Positions 44,891-57,439 are shown, counted from the stretch's first letter. The stretch: DNA of 64,000 bases from Nomia melanderi (GCF_051020985.1 NC_134999.1:37295160-37359159); one strand, 5' to 3'. Notes: generated from the letters alone by a model not told the origin. Numbers and translations: made by a program.

Positions 44891-45028
44891 TTGACACGTT
44901 GAGTGCGGCGCCGATTTTGCTATGCTTTGCCGAATGAAAAGTCTACTGTCAGTCCCAGGGACTGACGCCGCTTGAACAGAAAGTTCACTGTCAGTCTCCA
45001 GGGACTTATGCAGCACTCAACGTGTTAA
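44891..45028. mobile_element. short TTAA element, CACGTTGAGTGC family
   Basis: TTGACACGTTGAGTGCGGC at the left and GCACTCAACGTGTTAA at the right (12-bp inverted termini), 138 bp. A perfect 19-bp palindrome GTCAGTCCC-A-GGGACTGAC lies at 44948-44966, with an imperfect second copy near 44988. Confidence 0.82.
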
Positions 45029-45029
45029 A

Positions 45030-46112
45030 GTACCGGACGGAAAGCTAATTGTTACGAACATATCTAAGAATAATTTCCCATATCGTAAAATTCCCCCTTG
45101 TCCTAACAGTATCCCTATGTTTTCTCTTTCGAACCACTGTTACGCAACTTATACAACTACCGTGTCGATGAACTCTAATGGCAGACACTCAGAAAAACAA
45201 GTTCCTGGCGCAGAGTCAAGGATCTAAATACAAACGTCTAATTTCAGTCACTGCGAACGGATTTTCCGTTCCGCCCGGTTGGTCTTTCGCGAATCGAGGC
45301 GGCGTCTCTCGAATAAGAATCGCTGGGATCCCGGGGAATATTCCGCAACGATATTAAACATGTATGCCGTATCCATAAGAGGATATCGATACCGTTCCCG
45401 TCCGCCATAGATCTTTTTTACTCCGCGCAGACGAGATCCAAGAGTTTCTGTTTAAAGTTCGAATCCTTCCTCGGTAATATCCCCGGATTCAATAACTCGG
45501 AGGCGACTCGACGATACGTTTGAGTCGGCCGGAGCCGATGCGCGGGTCACGCGGCCGGAAAAAACCGTTTCATCGAACTTGGCTTTTGTTCCGAGAAGGG
45601 ATTCCCGTGCTTTCCACGCTGCCGAGGCTCGAGTAGCAAACGCGGTTCTTCCATATTGGTGCGTCATACTTACGCCGTCGACGTCGCTGAATGCAAATTG
45701 CGAATCTCTAGATCAAAGGGTGCTTCGATTTCGCCGGGCAAACGTTCCGCGGGGGAATAATGTTGGAATCTCATTGGAAGATAAAGGATGTTCCTGGAAG
45801 CTTTTCTTTTTTCCGCTCGTCACTCCTCGCGCACGCTTTTTATCCATTATCCCGTTCTCGGGCTCGCTTTATACGGGTCCGATCTCTTCTATCGTTCACA
45901 CTTTTATGACACCGAGTCTGATCAGGCACTGGAGTATTGTACTTCGCGAGCTTCCTCTGCGAGTTTCTTGACGCTTTGTCAGCTTCTATAAGGCTTCTTT
46001 CTAATATCATTTGCATAGGTGTCGCAGCGCTATTGCGATGACATATGTTCGATTGTTGATGTCATCGGATGAGCAAGTATTTTTGCGAAGCTATTTTATG
46101 AAAATATTAATT
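45030..46112. other. noncoding stretch, no feature seen
   Basis: Mixed composition. GTTCGAATCC at 45457-45466 resembles a tRNA B box but no cloverleaf surrounds it. Confidence 0.45.
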
Positions 46113-46116
46113 GTAT

Positions 46117-46545
46117 TACAGTCCATTGATCACCAGAATAGAATAAAATTCAACTATTAATAAAAATTACGATTGAACCTCTCGATGAAAATACCTTCAT
46201 CGCTAGTTTATCAATAAAACTCTATAAAACTCCAAACAATCAACATCAAAGCATTCTCAGAAGCAATAATATTCTCAGATCTAATAACTCCAAATAACAG
46301 TATATCAATGAAAGGTTAGATTACAATCGATTGATCACCAGATCGAAAAGAATGAATTTCTACTATTAACAAAAACAAATTACTATTGAACCATTCGATG
46401 AAAATGCCTTCCTCACTACTTTATCAATAAAACTCTATAAAACTCCAAACAATCAACATCAGAGCATTCTCAGAAGCAATAATATTCTCAGATCTAATAA
46501 CTCCAAATAACAGTATATCACTGAAAGGATAGATTTCCTCAAGAA
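46117..46545. repeat. tandem duplication, 204-bp unit, two copies
   Basis: TTACAGTCCATTGATCACCAG at 46117 recurs as TTACAATCGATTGATCACCA at 46321. The right halves (AAACTCCAAACAATCAACATC through ATAACAGTATATCA) are nearly identical. Confidence 0.88.
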
Positions 46546-46671
46546 CAAACACACGATCGATCCTCGTCAACACGAGCACACCAGAAATCCTCTAATTCCT
46601 TTTCCCTACATAGTTTCTAACTTAAATTTCGCAAGGAAAGCTCTTTCAGCTTGTTCTCGGTGGAAAATAGA

Positions 46672-46697
46672 CAGAGAGAGAGAGAGAGAGAGAGAGG
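46672..46697. repeat. (AG)n microsatellite
   Basis: Pure AG run, 12 units, within mixed sequence. Confidence 0.92.
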
Positions 46698-46699
46698 AG

Positions 46700-48346
46700 A
46701 AGTCGGAGAAAACACGATGAGAAGACGGGATCCGAAAGCCATTTACGGAAACTCCTAACCAACGCCGGAATTTTAATTCAACCGCGATGGCGGCCGGATC
46801 AACCGGACGGGTTCGACGGGCTGGTTTTTGGCTTAAGGCTTTCGACAATCCAACGGGAACTTCGCTTTATCCCGGCGTCCTTATCCCACGGCCTGCCGAC
46901 CTTATTCCGCGCGGGCCGCGGCATTAACGGAAGAAATGTGGTGAAAGTTCCGCATCCGGTATTCAAGCCGCGCCGGCAACGGGAAGAGTGTTTGGCCGCG
47001 GGAAACTTTTTACCGGGCGAATATTCGCGGAGAAGTTCGGGACGGTATGTCAGAGAATTGGCTTCCCTGGGATCTCATTGTCCTTTTCTGAGCTCGCTCC
47101 GTCCAATTAATTCGCGGACCCCCGGAAACGTAAACATTTTGCTGCTACGAATCCGTGGAACTGATGCCGGCTGACTTATCGTTGCTCGTACTACTGAAAG
47201 TATCTCTTAATTTTCAAACTTCGTACGTAGGATGTCGACGGAGATGTTATCGATATTAAAATTGTTACTTTGTTGAGTTGAAGATTAAGGACGGAATTTT
47301 TAATTATATATTGAAAATTTATAAATGTTACTGTAAATTGATTTATTTTAATATAGACGTGTGACTGTCTAGATTTTCTAATACTCGACGAGAAATTCAA
47401 CAGTGTTTATTTATTATTAATTTTCTTATTTAATTAACTATATTACAAAGATACATGAAATATATTCCGCTAATTTTTCCAATTCTAATACTCCGCAGCT
47501 TTATAACATTCCTTTATCTTCCACCAACCGCATTATACGCAGCTCACGTCCGCTTATTACACTGCCTCACGAGCGAACAGCTTCTTAAATTAATATTTAG
47601 AGAGCGCGTTCAAGTTCCACGAGCGAACATAATGAACCTTGTTATCGCTAAACTTCCTCCGTTTTCCCGGCAACAATATAATAGCATCGCGCACAGAGAA
47701 TAGAACAGCCTCCCCGGTTGTGTGTCTCCAGGAGCCCGAAAGAATTTCGGCTGGATACGGTCTCCGTTCCATTCGATATAACCGTAAAGACCGAATTAAA
47801 CGGCGATCCCGGATTAACAAAGCCGGAATGAATGAAGCTTTAGTGTATCGCTGTAACGAAAGAAACGGCGCGGCTTAAGCCGGACTAATTGTGGACCGAG
47901 CCATTCCGAATGGAACGGGACGAACGGATTAATCGCGGCCGGATTAATAAAGTTTCATTCTACTTCATTAGAATAGAAATTCGAGGCTCGGCGCGATCCT
48001 CGCGGCCCTCGGCTCGCTTATCGCGCGATACGCTGCTCGACTCGCCGCGCAAATAACCGTCCGAAATTAATGCCAGGAATTAAAGCTACGTTTCACGCGA
48101 AATCATTCGCGATAACCAGATCGCAGTCGCGTCATCTGTCCATTGAATTCAATTGTTTAATTACATCACGGTATTTAATCAGGGAACACGACGCGACGCG
48201 ACGCGGCGCGTTCGCTCTCTCCGATCCGCGCGCGTATTAACCATCGTTTTAACACGTCCACCGCCGGATCGATATTAATATAATATCCACGCGATCCGAA
48301 TTTGCCGCATAAAACCTCGTGTTTCGATAATTCCGTATCGCATTAA

Positions 48347-48377
<31 letters not shown>

Positions 48378-49195
48378 TTCTACGAACTTATTATCTGTCC
48401 GTGAGAATTGATATTTTTAATGCCTTTCAACCGCAGATCGTTTATAAAATGTCCGTTTCGCGATGTGAAAGGACCTCGGATAAATGTTCCCCGAGCGTTC
48501 GATATGAGGTTCCCGTCCGGGCAGTCGGGGTTTATTAAAAGAGTACCTAGTGGTCTCAAAGAATTCCAGTCTCAAAGAAGATAAAGGCAATAAGCCGAAA
48601 AAGGGGAGCTGAAACGAGTCATTAAGCGGTGGCCCGCGCGCCGGAGGCCGCCGTTCCGCGATATTAGAGTCGGGAGCTGGTCCTGCGGCCGGGCCACGTC
48701 ACCGGGACACGAACCCACGATAACCCCATTGTCAGTCGGCAAAGTAGTTCCCGATATTGGCCGATAAATTCAAATACCCAGCGCCGGCCATCGAGGAGCC
48801 ACGCCCGACGCACGTGTCCCGACAGAAAATCGTTAAGGACGCCGGGTAGACGCGGCGAAAGGTCCCACGAGATAGCATAATCGCGCGGGCATAACTTCCA
48901 GTCGCTTTGACATGCTTTTACTGCGCCGGTGGCTGCGCTTCATGGCCGTCTGCAAGTTGTTCAGCTTAAACGCTCTACAATTGCTTCACTGTTCTCGTGT
49001 GCTTTGCGGAGCGCCGTGTTCTTAGAGGATTGACCAGTAAATATCCTGTTATTCTTCTATTTAGTCGTGTCTATATGATTTATGCAGTATTTTCTTAATG
49101 GACAGGCTTCATATTGTGTGAAAATTTGCGTGGAATAATTATTGAGAAGACTCACTTTGAGTTTTGGTGGGAAAAGTTAGAAAATCGAGGATGGT
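46700..49195. other. CpG-rich noncoding stretch with (CT)n and one motif copy
   Basis: (CT)n lies at about 48350-48377. GACTTATCGTTGCTCGTACTACT, read as its end TTGCTCGTACTACT, lies at 47182-47195. The GC-rich parts (46740-47160, 47880-48250, 48560-48960) hold no supported frame; they would be candidates for regulatory DNA only on conservation evidence. Confidence 0.4.
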
Positions 49196-49205
49196 TCATT
49201 TATGG

Positions 49206-50164
49206 TTGACTTGTACTACTTGGAATCACCTGTTTCGTTTGTTTTCTGTGGAACTGGAGAGAGATTTCTGATGTCCTTTCGCAATCATTTAGGATTATGC
49301 GTATTGCTTAGTTCAATAATTTATTACACCTCGAATTAATAGAGGGAAACTTCTATCCGAATCTCACTGTCGATGTTAGCAGTCTTTTTAAAATATTCAT
49401 ACATCAGTTCTTTCAATCGTTTGATGTCTGTGCAGTTTATATCACAGCGAATGCGTGTTTATCGTTAGTAACGTTATTAATTGTTAACGACTCGGAAATA
49501 TCGTGTGCAACGTTAATTGAACGTTTCCGAGAACGCGGTCATCGGTGATATTGCTCGAGGATCGTCGAATATTCCACGGCCGTTTTGCGTTTACAACATT
49601 TAAGTGGTCACGGGGCGATACCGTAATTGCGGCGCTCGGGATTACGTTTCAGCCGTTCGTCGAATAGACGGCGGGTTCGGCCGCCGATAATGACGAACGT
49701 GCCGCGCCGCGTTTATTATTTGTCGCGGAGTAATTGCCTGCGGCCGTTCTTGTTTCGAAGCTTACCGCATTCGCGTAGAAATCGATTCCTGTAGACCGCA
49801 ATTAGCCGCGAATGTTTTGCGAGCAGCTCGAAGTCGACCGACGGGGCACGCTCGACCGCTCTGTGACGGATTTCGTCGAATTATTAACGTCACGGCGACG
49901 CGAATCACCATTCTCCCGTCATTAGAATTCATTCACTGCGTTTAACGTCACTCGGAATGGTCCGTTTCGCGTGCCGCCGGACAATAACGCCGGATTTATT
50001 TATGTTTGACTTTTCATTGAGTCGTACTACTAATATATACGTTCAACGCCTGTTAAATCGCATTCGGAATTACTGTCCTCGTGATATTCTCAAATTGAGC
50101 GTTCCGCGTTTATAAATAGCAAACAATTGTAACTCCTTCGGGGATATAATTGACTTATACTACT
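49206..50164 (+). repeat. three copies of the GACTYRTACTACT motif
   Basis: TTGACTTGTACTACT at 49206-49220, TTGAGTCGTACTACT at 50017-50031 and TTGACTTATACTACT at 50150-50164. The last two are 133 bp apart. The copy at 50017 is preceded by GACTTTTCA, as at 30461 and 47172 (GACTTATCG). Confidence 0.6.
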
Positions 50165-50895
50165 ATTAGCTAGCTTGAAACCTGTATTTCATCATTGGAG
50201 GCACTTCGTTTGCCAATTAAAACTCTGTGTACTGTTTCCCATGCTCGACAGAGGTATGTCTGTGCTACAATTTATTAACTACTGGCTAGCTGAATCATCT
50301 CACATATTAGTAGCTATTATAATAGTTATAATTCACGTGGATTTGTTTGATTCTGTCAAAGGGCGCTTGGATTTCCACGGAATTTCAGTGGCGATTAGTT
50401 TCAGCTATCTTGTTCGTTTCTTCGATCTCCCCGGATACGTCTGTACGCAGCAAATTACTTTGGTAATCCACCCTCTTTCTCTCTGTTCCCATCTCGCTTT
50501 CTCTCTCCCTCCCTCCTCCTTTCTTCGTCTCTCTCAGTTTTCTCTCTCGGGGGATGGTATAACGAAGCAAATCCGCGGAGCCCGATCGTCGAGTAGATTG
50601 AGACTTGATCGGACTTCTTCGTCGCCTGATTGCGACGTCGTCAAAGGAGAGAGGAGAAAGTTGTATAACCCGCCGTAACGAGCCGCGGTTTTTGCGGACG
50701 TCGCCGGGCAGACCGCGGCCAATTTCTGACGTAATTTCCCGCCGATGCAAACGAATCGTTCTTCTCGATACTTGCGCCGGGAAATTTGAATCACTTCTCC
50801 TACTCCTTTTGTTCTTCGACTTTAGAACTAATATTGCTTCGCAATTTCTTCTGGGATAACTGTCAATTCGAGTGACACTTCATTTTATTCAGTTA
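50165..50895. other. noncoding stretch, no feature seen
   Basis: The open frame of 167 codons at 50175-50678 has no recognised domain and overlaps a minus-strand frame of 121. Confidence 0.45.
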
Positions 50896-50900
50896 TCATT

Positions 50901-51360
50901 TGCTTATTTTCGTTTTTCTCTGAAATACTTGAATACTAAAAATTATAATCGTCTAATTGTCTGATAATTATATTTCCCAAAGATAACTTCTGTTTCAATG
51001 CAACCCAGCATTTATAACTTATTTTTGTTTTTCTCTGAAATACTTGAATACTAAAAATTATAATCGTCTAATTGTCTGATAATTATATTTCCCGAAGTTA
51101 ACCTCTGTTTCAATGCAACCCAGCATATATTGCTTATTTTTATTTATCTCTGAAATATTCGAATACTAGAAATTACATATAATCTTCTGTCTGATAATTA
51201 TATTTCCCAAAGATAAATTCTGTTTCAATGCAACCCAGCATATATCACTTATTTTTATTTTTCTCTGCAATACTTGAATACTAGAAATTACATATAATCT
51301 TCTGTCTGATAATTATATTTCCCAAAGATAACTTCCATTTCAACGCAACCCAGCATATTA
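50901..51360. repeat. 115-bp tandem array, four units
   Basis: TGAAATACTTGAATACTA-type sequence recurs at 50921, 51036, 51151 and 51266, exactly 115 bp apart. Each unit ends TTTCAATGCAACCCAGCAT. Units 1-2 and 3-4 form two subtypes, suggesting stepwise duplication. Confidence 0.92.
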
Positions 51361-51364
51361 CAAT

Positions 51365-52435
51365 AGTATTCCGACTATCCACAAATTCCCTTGAACAAGG
51401 ATACCAAGGCAAACTAATAGCGCCATAATCCAGGGCACAAAAGGATTAAACAAGCCAGTCTTTCATTTCCAAACACAATTGCACCGAAACGGAACGGGTC
51501 CTCGCCCTTCAATTACACCTACTTTCCGAAAGCTGCGACAGTCCGGACACCTTCGCCCGATTTCCTCCGGGGCCCGTTTAATTAAGAAATTCCGTGCAGC
51601 GTTTCCGCCGCGCCGGCATTTCGAAGTCTTCCGGACAAACGAATAAAATGTCATTTCGCGTGTGCGACGCGTGGATTCACGCGAGCAGCACGGAATGTAA
51701 TGAACGCGCGCGCTAACAGCGTAGACGTGATGCGTTCCGAGGAAAGCTGACGCGCAATCATCACCGCGAATCTAATCAGGGAACATCAACGCGCATCCGT
51801 TTCGCTGTCACCGCTCGCCGGGACTTCACGCGTCCCTGCGTAGCTGATAAATGTTGAAAGCTCTTTTTTCTCCCTCGCGAGCGAGTATCTTTATTTGCGC
51901 AATTTCCAGCGAGTTTCCACCGCACAATTAAAACGTTTTCCAGCCCCTCCCCGCCGACATTCGAGAATGCCGCTCCGTCGACGGGGAAAATAGGAATATT
52001 CGATGTCGACGATTTTCACGCGTACCCACGCAACGAACCAATTATCCCATGCGAAACAAGAAAGCGGCGGCGCGCGCGCGCGCGCGAGGAAAATCTGTAA
52101 TTGAAATAAGCGAACGGCTGCCGAGAGGTTTCCAGTGTCTCCGATTCGAATTGCCGCGATTACTAACATTTATTCGGATCGTTCGTTCCGCGCGTTCCGA
52201 GATTAGCTTCTATTCCTCTCGATTGCGGGACGTTCTCGCGTATCGAACGATCTCGAGTTTGCTTCGAGTCCTGTCGGAGTAAGGAGGCGGTCGTTCCGCC
52301 AAATCCAAGGGTATCTCCCGCGACTCGTCGATTCCTTCCTCGATGGTTCCTTTCGGTTAACTTCCTTCCATTTTTCTGTGCCCCGCCACTTTATATTGTT
52401 CGTTGAACTATCGACGTTTCGATTGTGGAATTGCC
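51365..52435. other. CpG-rich noncoding stretch with (CG)n tract
   Basis: (CG)n at 52068-52086 could form Z-DNA. Nothing else recognised. Confidence 0.45.
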
Positions 52436-52436
52436 G

Positions 52437-52866
52437 GGCAGAATGCTGCCACTGGGAAATCGGAAAGGAATTTCTCCAAAGAATTTGTATAATTCAGGAC
52501 AGGGCGATTTTCTGATATTGATTTTCATTTGGCAAGTAGAATTGACTCTGTGGAACGAAAGTCTTTATTGAGATAGAGATTTTCTGGTAATTATTTGGAA
52601 TAAATGCTGTTGACAGCTGAAGTTTGCATATTTTCAGTTTAGTGGCAGAGTGCTGCCACTGGGAAATCAGAAAGGAATTTCTCGAAAGAATTTGTATAAT
52701 TCAGGACAGGCTGCTTTTCTGATATTGATTTTCATTTGGCAAGTAGAATTGACTCTGTGAAACGAAAGTTGTATACGATAGAAGTTTTTATTCAGATAGA
52801 GAGATTTTCTTGTAATTATTTCGAACAAATGTCGACAGCTGAAATTTACATATTTTCAGTTTAGTG
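52437..52866. repeat. tandem duplication, 207-bp unit, two copies
   Basis: TGCTGCCACTGGGAAATC at 52444 recurs at 52651. Both contain TTTCATTTGGCAAGTAGAAT and end at CATATTTTCAGTTTAGTGG. Confidence 0.88.
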
Positions 52867-52869
52867 GAG

Positions 52870-53490
52870 TGCAATATGTTTTCAATATAGCCACTAATAC
52901 TTAGCGAACTGTACATATTTATCTATCTATGCTTCTCTATTTACTTATTGTATAATTTCTGTATTATTTCTTTTAATTTATTTTATTTTGCGTTGGTTTC
53001 CATGGCGAAATTGGCTAAGGAATTATAATCTATGTATATACATAACTACATGTTTTGAAAATATGTTTTCTGTAAAATCGCCTTCTCGAAATCTGTTGTC
53101 CTTGATCAGTGAAAAAGCCACGGCTGAGAAATATTCAAAGGTGCGACGCCGCGGAGACAAATGGACAAGTCGAAAAAGTTGTCTCGCTGTCGTGGTAACA
53201 CCGTGTCGACTGCTCGAACACGTGCGTCCCAAACTTTTGACGGAGTTTCTTTTCCGGCAGGGAACAGAAAGCTCGCAAGAGTCCCGCTTTCGTGTTCTGC
53301 GCCTATTACTTCTTACGGCGACGACTCCTTTCAAAGTGCGATGCATCCGGACGCGATCGACGTCAGTCCCCTGACACTCGAGAAATTCATTTTCTTCGCT
53401 ATTATTGTCCCTGCCTTGACAAGACGTTATTAAGGTCCGCTAAAAGTGTACAATTTAATCTGATGTACGAGATTCAATTTAAAGATGACA
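52870..53490. other. noncoding stretch, no feature seen
   Basis: AT-rich then CpG-richer from 53130. Overlapping frames on both strands. Confidence 0.45.
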
Positions 53491-53499
53491 GTGAGATGA

Positions 53500-53968
53500 T
53501 CGACTTGCACTACTTTTTTAAATGATGGATATTGAAAGCTTCTGATTTTCCTGGGTTTTCTATATTTAGAGCTGCACGTAGAAAAGGTTCACTGTACTTT
53601 TACGAATGTAGACGTGAAGATAATATAAAGAAATATGTAACTGTATAGATATTATTGACTTGTACTACTGAAGTGAAAGAGAATCTTAAATTTGATTCTC
53701 TCAGATTGCACGTTCACTGATACAACGTTTACATAACAGTTCTTGCGTGCATGTAGTTCAGATAATCACGAACAAGAAGCAAACTCTCTGACGTTAGCGT
53801 TATAATTGACTCTTACTACTTAGGATTAATACGGAATAACAATCAGGCAATTCGAGCAGACTGTTCGACAATTTGTACTCGTGTAACGCATTCTGTAGGT
53901 TTGTAGATCACGTATGCAAACTCGGCAAGTATTTCTAGCTGTCTGAGGTATAATCTACTTTAACTACT
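53500..53968 (+). repeat. four phased copies of the GACTYRTACTACT motif
   Basis: TCGACTTGCACTACT at 53500, TTGACTTGTACTACT at 53655, TTGACTCTTACTACT at 53806 and TCTACTTTAACTACT at 53954: spacing 155, 151, 148 bp, all on the + strand. The 10 bases before each are also alike (GATGA, GATATTA, CGTTATAA, GGTATAA). The rest of the units is nearly unalignable. Confidence 0.65.
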
Positions 53969-53969
53969 T

Positions 53970-54600
53970 AAGTGCAGCGAACGGAGCCTTTGTCAAATGC
54001 TCGCGAGCTACGTTTCCGTAGAAATCATTCAAGATTTCGTAGAGTATTTTCTACAGAATTTCTAATCGATAGAAAAATTACTGAAACGTTCTACCATTGA
54101 GAATAAAAGAATCCAGATGCAATAAACTATAGACTCCACATTTCCGTGAGAAATCAGAGAAACCCTTAACATTCGAGGGAAACATATCACGATGATGCAC
54201 GGAATTTTCTTTCCGCTACTTTCGTCGTCGGAAAATCGCCGACTGCCATGCAATCAACGCGGGAACAGTCGGCCAGCGGAAACTGCATCAACGAATCGTT
54301 GTTTCTGAATGCATCCAATTCTCTCGCGTCCCATTTACGATCCACTTCGGCTCCATGAAGCGTTACGCGAGTAAGAAACTTTCTCCTTGAGCGTCTTCTC
54401 GCCTCTCAGGCTCCTAATGGCTTTACCTTCGAGTACATTCTCACTCTGAAAGTCATCGCGCGATAAATATCGAGGGCCTGGCGATCCGTCACTATCCAGA
54501 GTATATCACCGACAAAATAGTATCAACCGCAAAAATACTTTCAAGCATCAATCACAAATACTATCAAAAACACACCCCCTACAACCACCATACCAGAATT
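53970..54600. other. noncoding stretch, no feature seen
   Basis: Mixed composition, nothing recognised. Confidence 0.45.
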
Positions 54601-54605
54601 CTTCA

Positions 54606-55179
54606 TTAACCCCTTGGCGTACTATTTACTTTCGTTACTAAGCTGTAATATTTTACTATCGACAATTTGCAAGAAATACGAAATTTTCTATTCTACTTCA
54701 GGTGGAAACTTCATTTGAAGATTACCAAAGATAAAAATTCAATTTGTAAGAAACACAACAAAATGTTCCATTCGACTTCAGGTGGAAACTTCATTTGAAG
54801 ATAATTAAGTTAAATTAGTTTAGAAATCTTCAGTCTCACTCGTCATTGTAGGGGTTAAAAATGACCAAAGATAAAAATTCAATTTGTAAGAAACACAACA
54901 AAATGTTCCATTCTACTTCAGGTGGAAACTTCATTTGAAAATAATTAAGTTAAATTAGTTTAAAAATCTTCAGTCTCACTCGTCATTGTAGGGGTTAAAA
55001 ATGACCCACCAAAGATAAAAATTCAATTTGTAAGAAACACAACAAAATCTTCCATTCTACTTCAGGTGGAAACTTCATTTGAAGATAATGCATGACAGAT
55101 AATCATGTAACGAACAACATTGATTCTTGTTAAATCAGTTTAGAAATCTTCAGTCTCACTCGTCATTGTACGGGGTTAA
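54606..55179 (-). repeat. CCCCTTGSC-family TTAA element expanded into a tandem array
   Basis: TTAACCCCTTGGCGTAC starts the element and CACTCGTCATTGTAGGGGTTAA ends it at 54858. The end plus ATGACCAAAGATAAAAATTC then repeats, ending again at about 54998 and 55179 (spacing 140 and 181). Units share ACTTCAGGTGGAAACTTCATTTG. Confidence 0.85.
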
Positions 55180-55199
55180 AAATGACCAAAGATAAAAAT

Positions 55200-56110
55200 T
55201 CAAGAATCTTACATCAGAGATTAACAAACAGAAACTTCCTCCCATAAAAGTATATCCCCGTGTTTTTATTTTCGCTGCATTGAATTTATTCAGATCGCTT
55301 TAGCCAGTCGAGGAAACCGGATAAAGTAAAAGTCAAGAATATAAAGTCAAGTACAGAATCCCGTTACTCGCAGGACCCTTAGGACTCGCGTTTCCGGTGT
55401 TACTAGGATTTCCTCGGGAAATAGGGAACGGCGATTCCGTGCTATTGATTTTAAGGTACCATTCGACTCGGAATTGCCCCTCGGCGGACTTGTAGCTTTA
55501 ATGCCGCGGCATGGAGTGTTACAACGGTTTTATTTGCGCCGGTAACTTACGGCCGTACATTTCACCGTGATATTACAATTTTTACGGCCCGGAGACCGAG
55601 CAATTTTTGCGTGTCCCGAATGGACACGCAATTCCAGGAGACAGTGTCCTCTTCTACCCCGGATTCTACGGCCGCCCTTAAAGTTTCCGACGACAGTTAT
55701 GCTCCCGGTACTTCTAGTTATTTTTCTGGGACGATAAATCGCGAGTATCTGTTGAAGAAGACAGGACGAAAAGATTCGAGATGACTAACCGTAAGGATTA
55801 TAAATTCCTTTCAACCCTCGGGTTGTGCACTGTACCACACTGCCTAACGTTAACGGATGCTCTTGTCGGACGAGAACGATTCCTCCGATTTTTCAAACCG
55901 TCCCGTGATCTCGTATCGTGATCTGGACATCTCCTAGAGATGGGTCTCGCAGTCGACGGTTTATCGTTTCCTGTCGTTGCTAGGATAATGCGTCTCGAGT
56001 GAAATATGGAAAACACGAGTTCGGAAGGTACGTGTGATCCTTGCATCGATATTTTCGATTTTATCGTTATCTCTTATTTAAGTCGATTCAATTAGAGCTA
56101 AAGTATTTTA
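55200..56110. other. noncoding stretch, no feature seen
   Basis: Mixed to CpG-rich. No supported frame. Confidence 0.45.
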
Positions 56111-56113
56111 ACG

Positions 56114-56535
56114 AAAATAAAAATATACGCTTCTTCATTATCATTATTATTATTATTACTTCTATTTTATTAATTTCATCTACAAATGATAAAATAAAAA
56201 TATATCGATAGAAACAATGTTACAAGATTACCTCCCATAACTAAAAATTAATAGTAGCTTAATTATTAGTTTTAGAAAGAAAGCATTAAAACTACTATTA
56301 ATTTTTAGTTGTGGGAGGTGATCTTGTAAGTTAGTAGTTTACTTTTAGTTCAATTTTTAGTTTTAGAAAGGAAGCATTAAAACTACTATTAATTTTTAGT
56401 TATGGGAGGTGATCTTGTAATACTGTTTCTGTCGGTATATTTTTATTTTACCATTTGTAGATGGAATTAATAAAATAGAAGTAATAATAATAATAATAAT
56501 AATGATGATGTAGAAGTGTATATTTTTACTTTTAG
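56114..56535. mobile_element. foldback element with long inverted arms and duplicated centre
   Basis: The left arm (ATACGCTTCTTCATTATC through (ATT)n, TCTACAAATGATAAAATAAA, to CCTCCCATAACTAAAAATTA) is the reverse complement of the right arm over about 150 bp at about 93% identity. The centre holds two copies of AAGCATTAAAACTACTATTA, so the right arm's inner part is duplicated, about 420 bp in all. Encodes nothing. Confidence 0.85.
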
Positions 56536-56539
56536 TTTC

Positions 56540-57165
56540 CAAAGGTTCTCGCAGAGTATAAACGAAAATTTTCGTATCCTTATCGTGCATCGTCCTTTTC
56601 ATCCGAGGCTAGGCTTACATTTTTCAAGCAGGAAACTAACCGGGAAACCAACAAATTAATATTTCAACGGAAATAGACGAGTCAAGACCATCCCTCTTCC
56701 GTCGTCGAATATTAATGGAACTCCGGCGTAGGTTACATTCCTTCGGGCCGCAAAAACGCCGCCGCGTTTTCTCGCGCGGTGTATCGAAAGCGGCCAGACA
56801 AAAGCTCCGGTCGAGCGGCACGCGGATATGAATGGGGACCGCCGCGGCGGTGGCTGTTCGTTCCGCGTATCGAGCCACTCGGCATTCGCATAATTCGCCG
56901 ATAAATATTGCCCTCGGCCAGCTCGCAATTTACCGGCGAATTTGCACCGGAAGACTTATATGCGAGCACTTACGTGAAATGCATTTTATCAGCACGAGGT
57001 TCCGCACTGTCCGCGGTCGGAATTTCCTCTCGGTTCTGTCGCGCATCTAGGTGGAAATATTGTCTTCCGAAATCTACGTCGCGTTGCCTTTAATTAACCA
57101 TTTGGATGCTGAACGACTTTTCTGGATATTCACCAAAAATGCGGAAGTGATTGGGTGTGTGCAAA
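56540..57165. other. noncoding stretch, no feature seen
   Basis: CpG-rich at 56690-57060 with overlapping frames. Nothing recognised. Confidence 0.45.
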
Positions 57166-57189
57166 AATATTAATAAGAGTAATCTAATC

Positions 57190-57435
57190 AGATCACAAAT
57201 ATTGTGTTATTACAAAAATATATTGAAAAGTAATTGTAATATCAAAAATAATAATAATATCAAATTATAGAATAATATAAAGTAATAAAAATATCAAAAA
57301 TAATATTAATATCAAATAAAAGTAATCATAATATGAAAAATAATAATAATATCAAATTATAGAATAATATAAAACAATGAAAATATCAAAAATAATAATA
57401 ATATCAAATAAAAGTAATAATACTATCAAAAATAA
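57190..57435. repeat. AT-rich array, 92-bp unit
   Basis: CAAATTATAGAATAATATAAA recurs at 57261 and 57353 and AATATCAAATAAAAGTAAT near 57311 and 57403, both 92 bp apart, within a simple AAT/ATC-rich tract. Confidence 0.8.
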
Positions 57436-57439
57436 ATTT

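Noticed and set aside
45457..45466. GTTCGAATCC, similar to a tRNA B box
   Set aside because: No A box at proper distance and no acceptor or anticodon stems can be formed around it.
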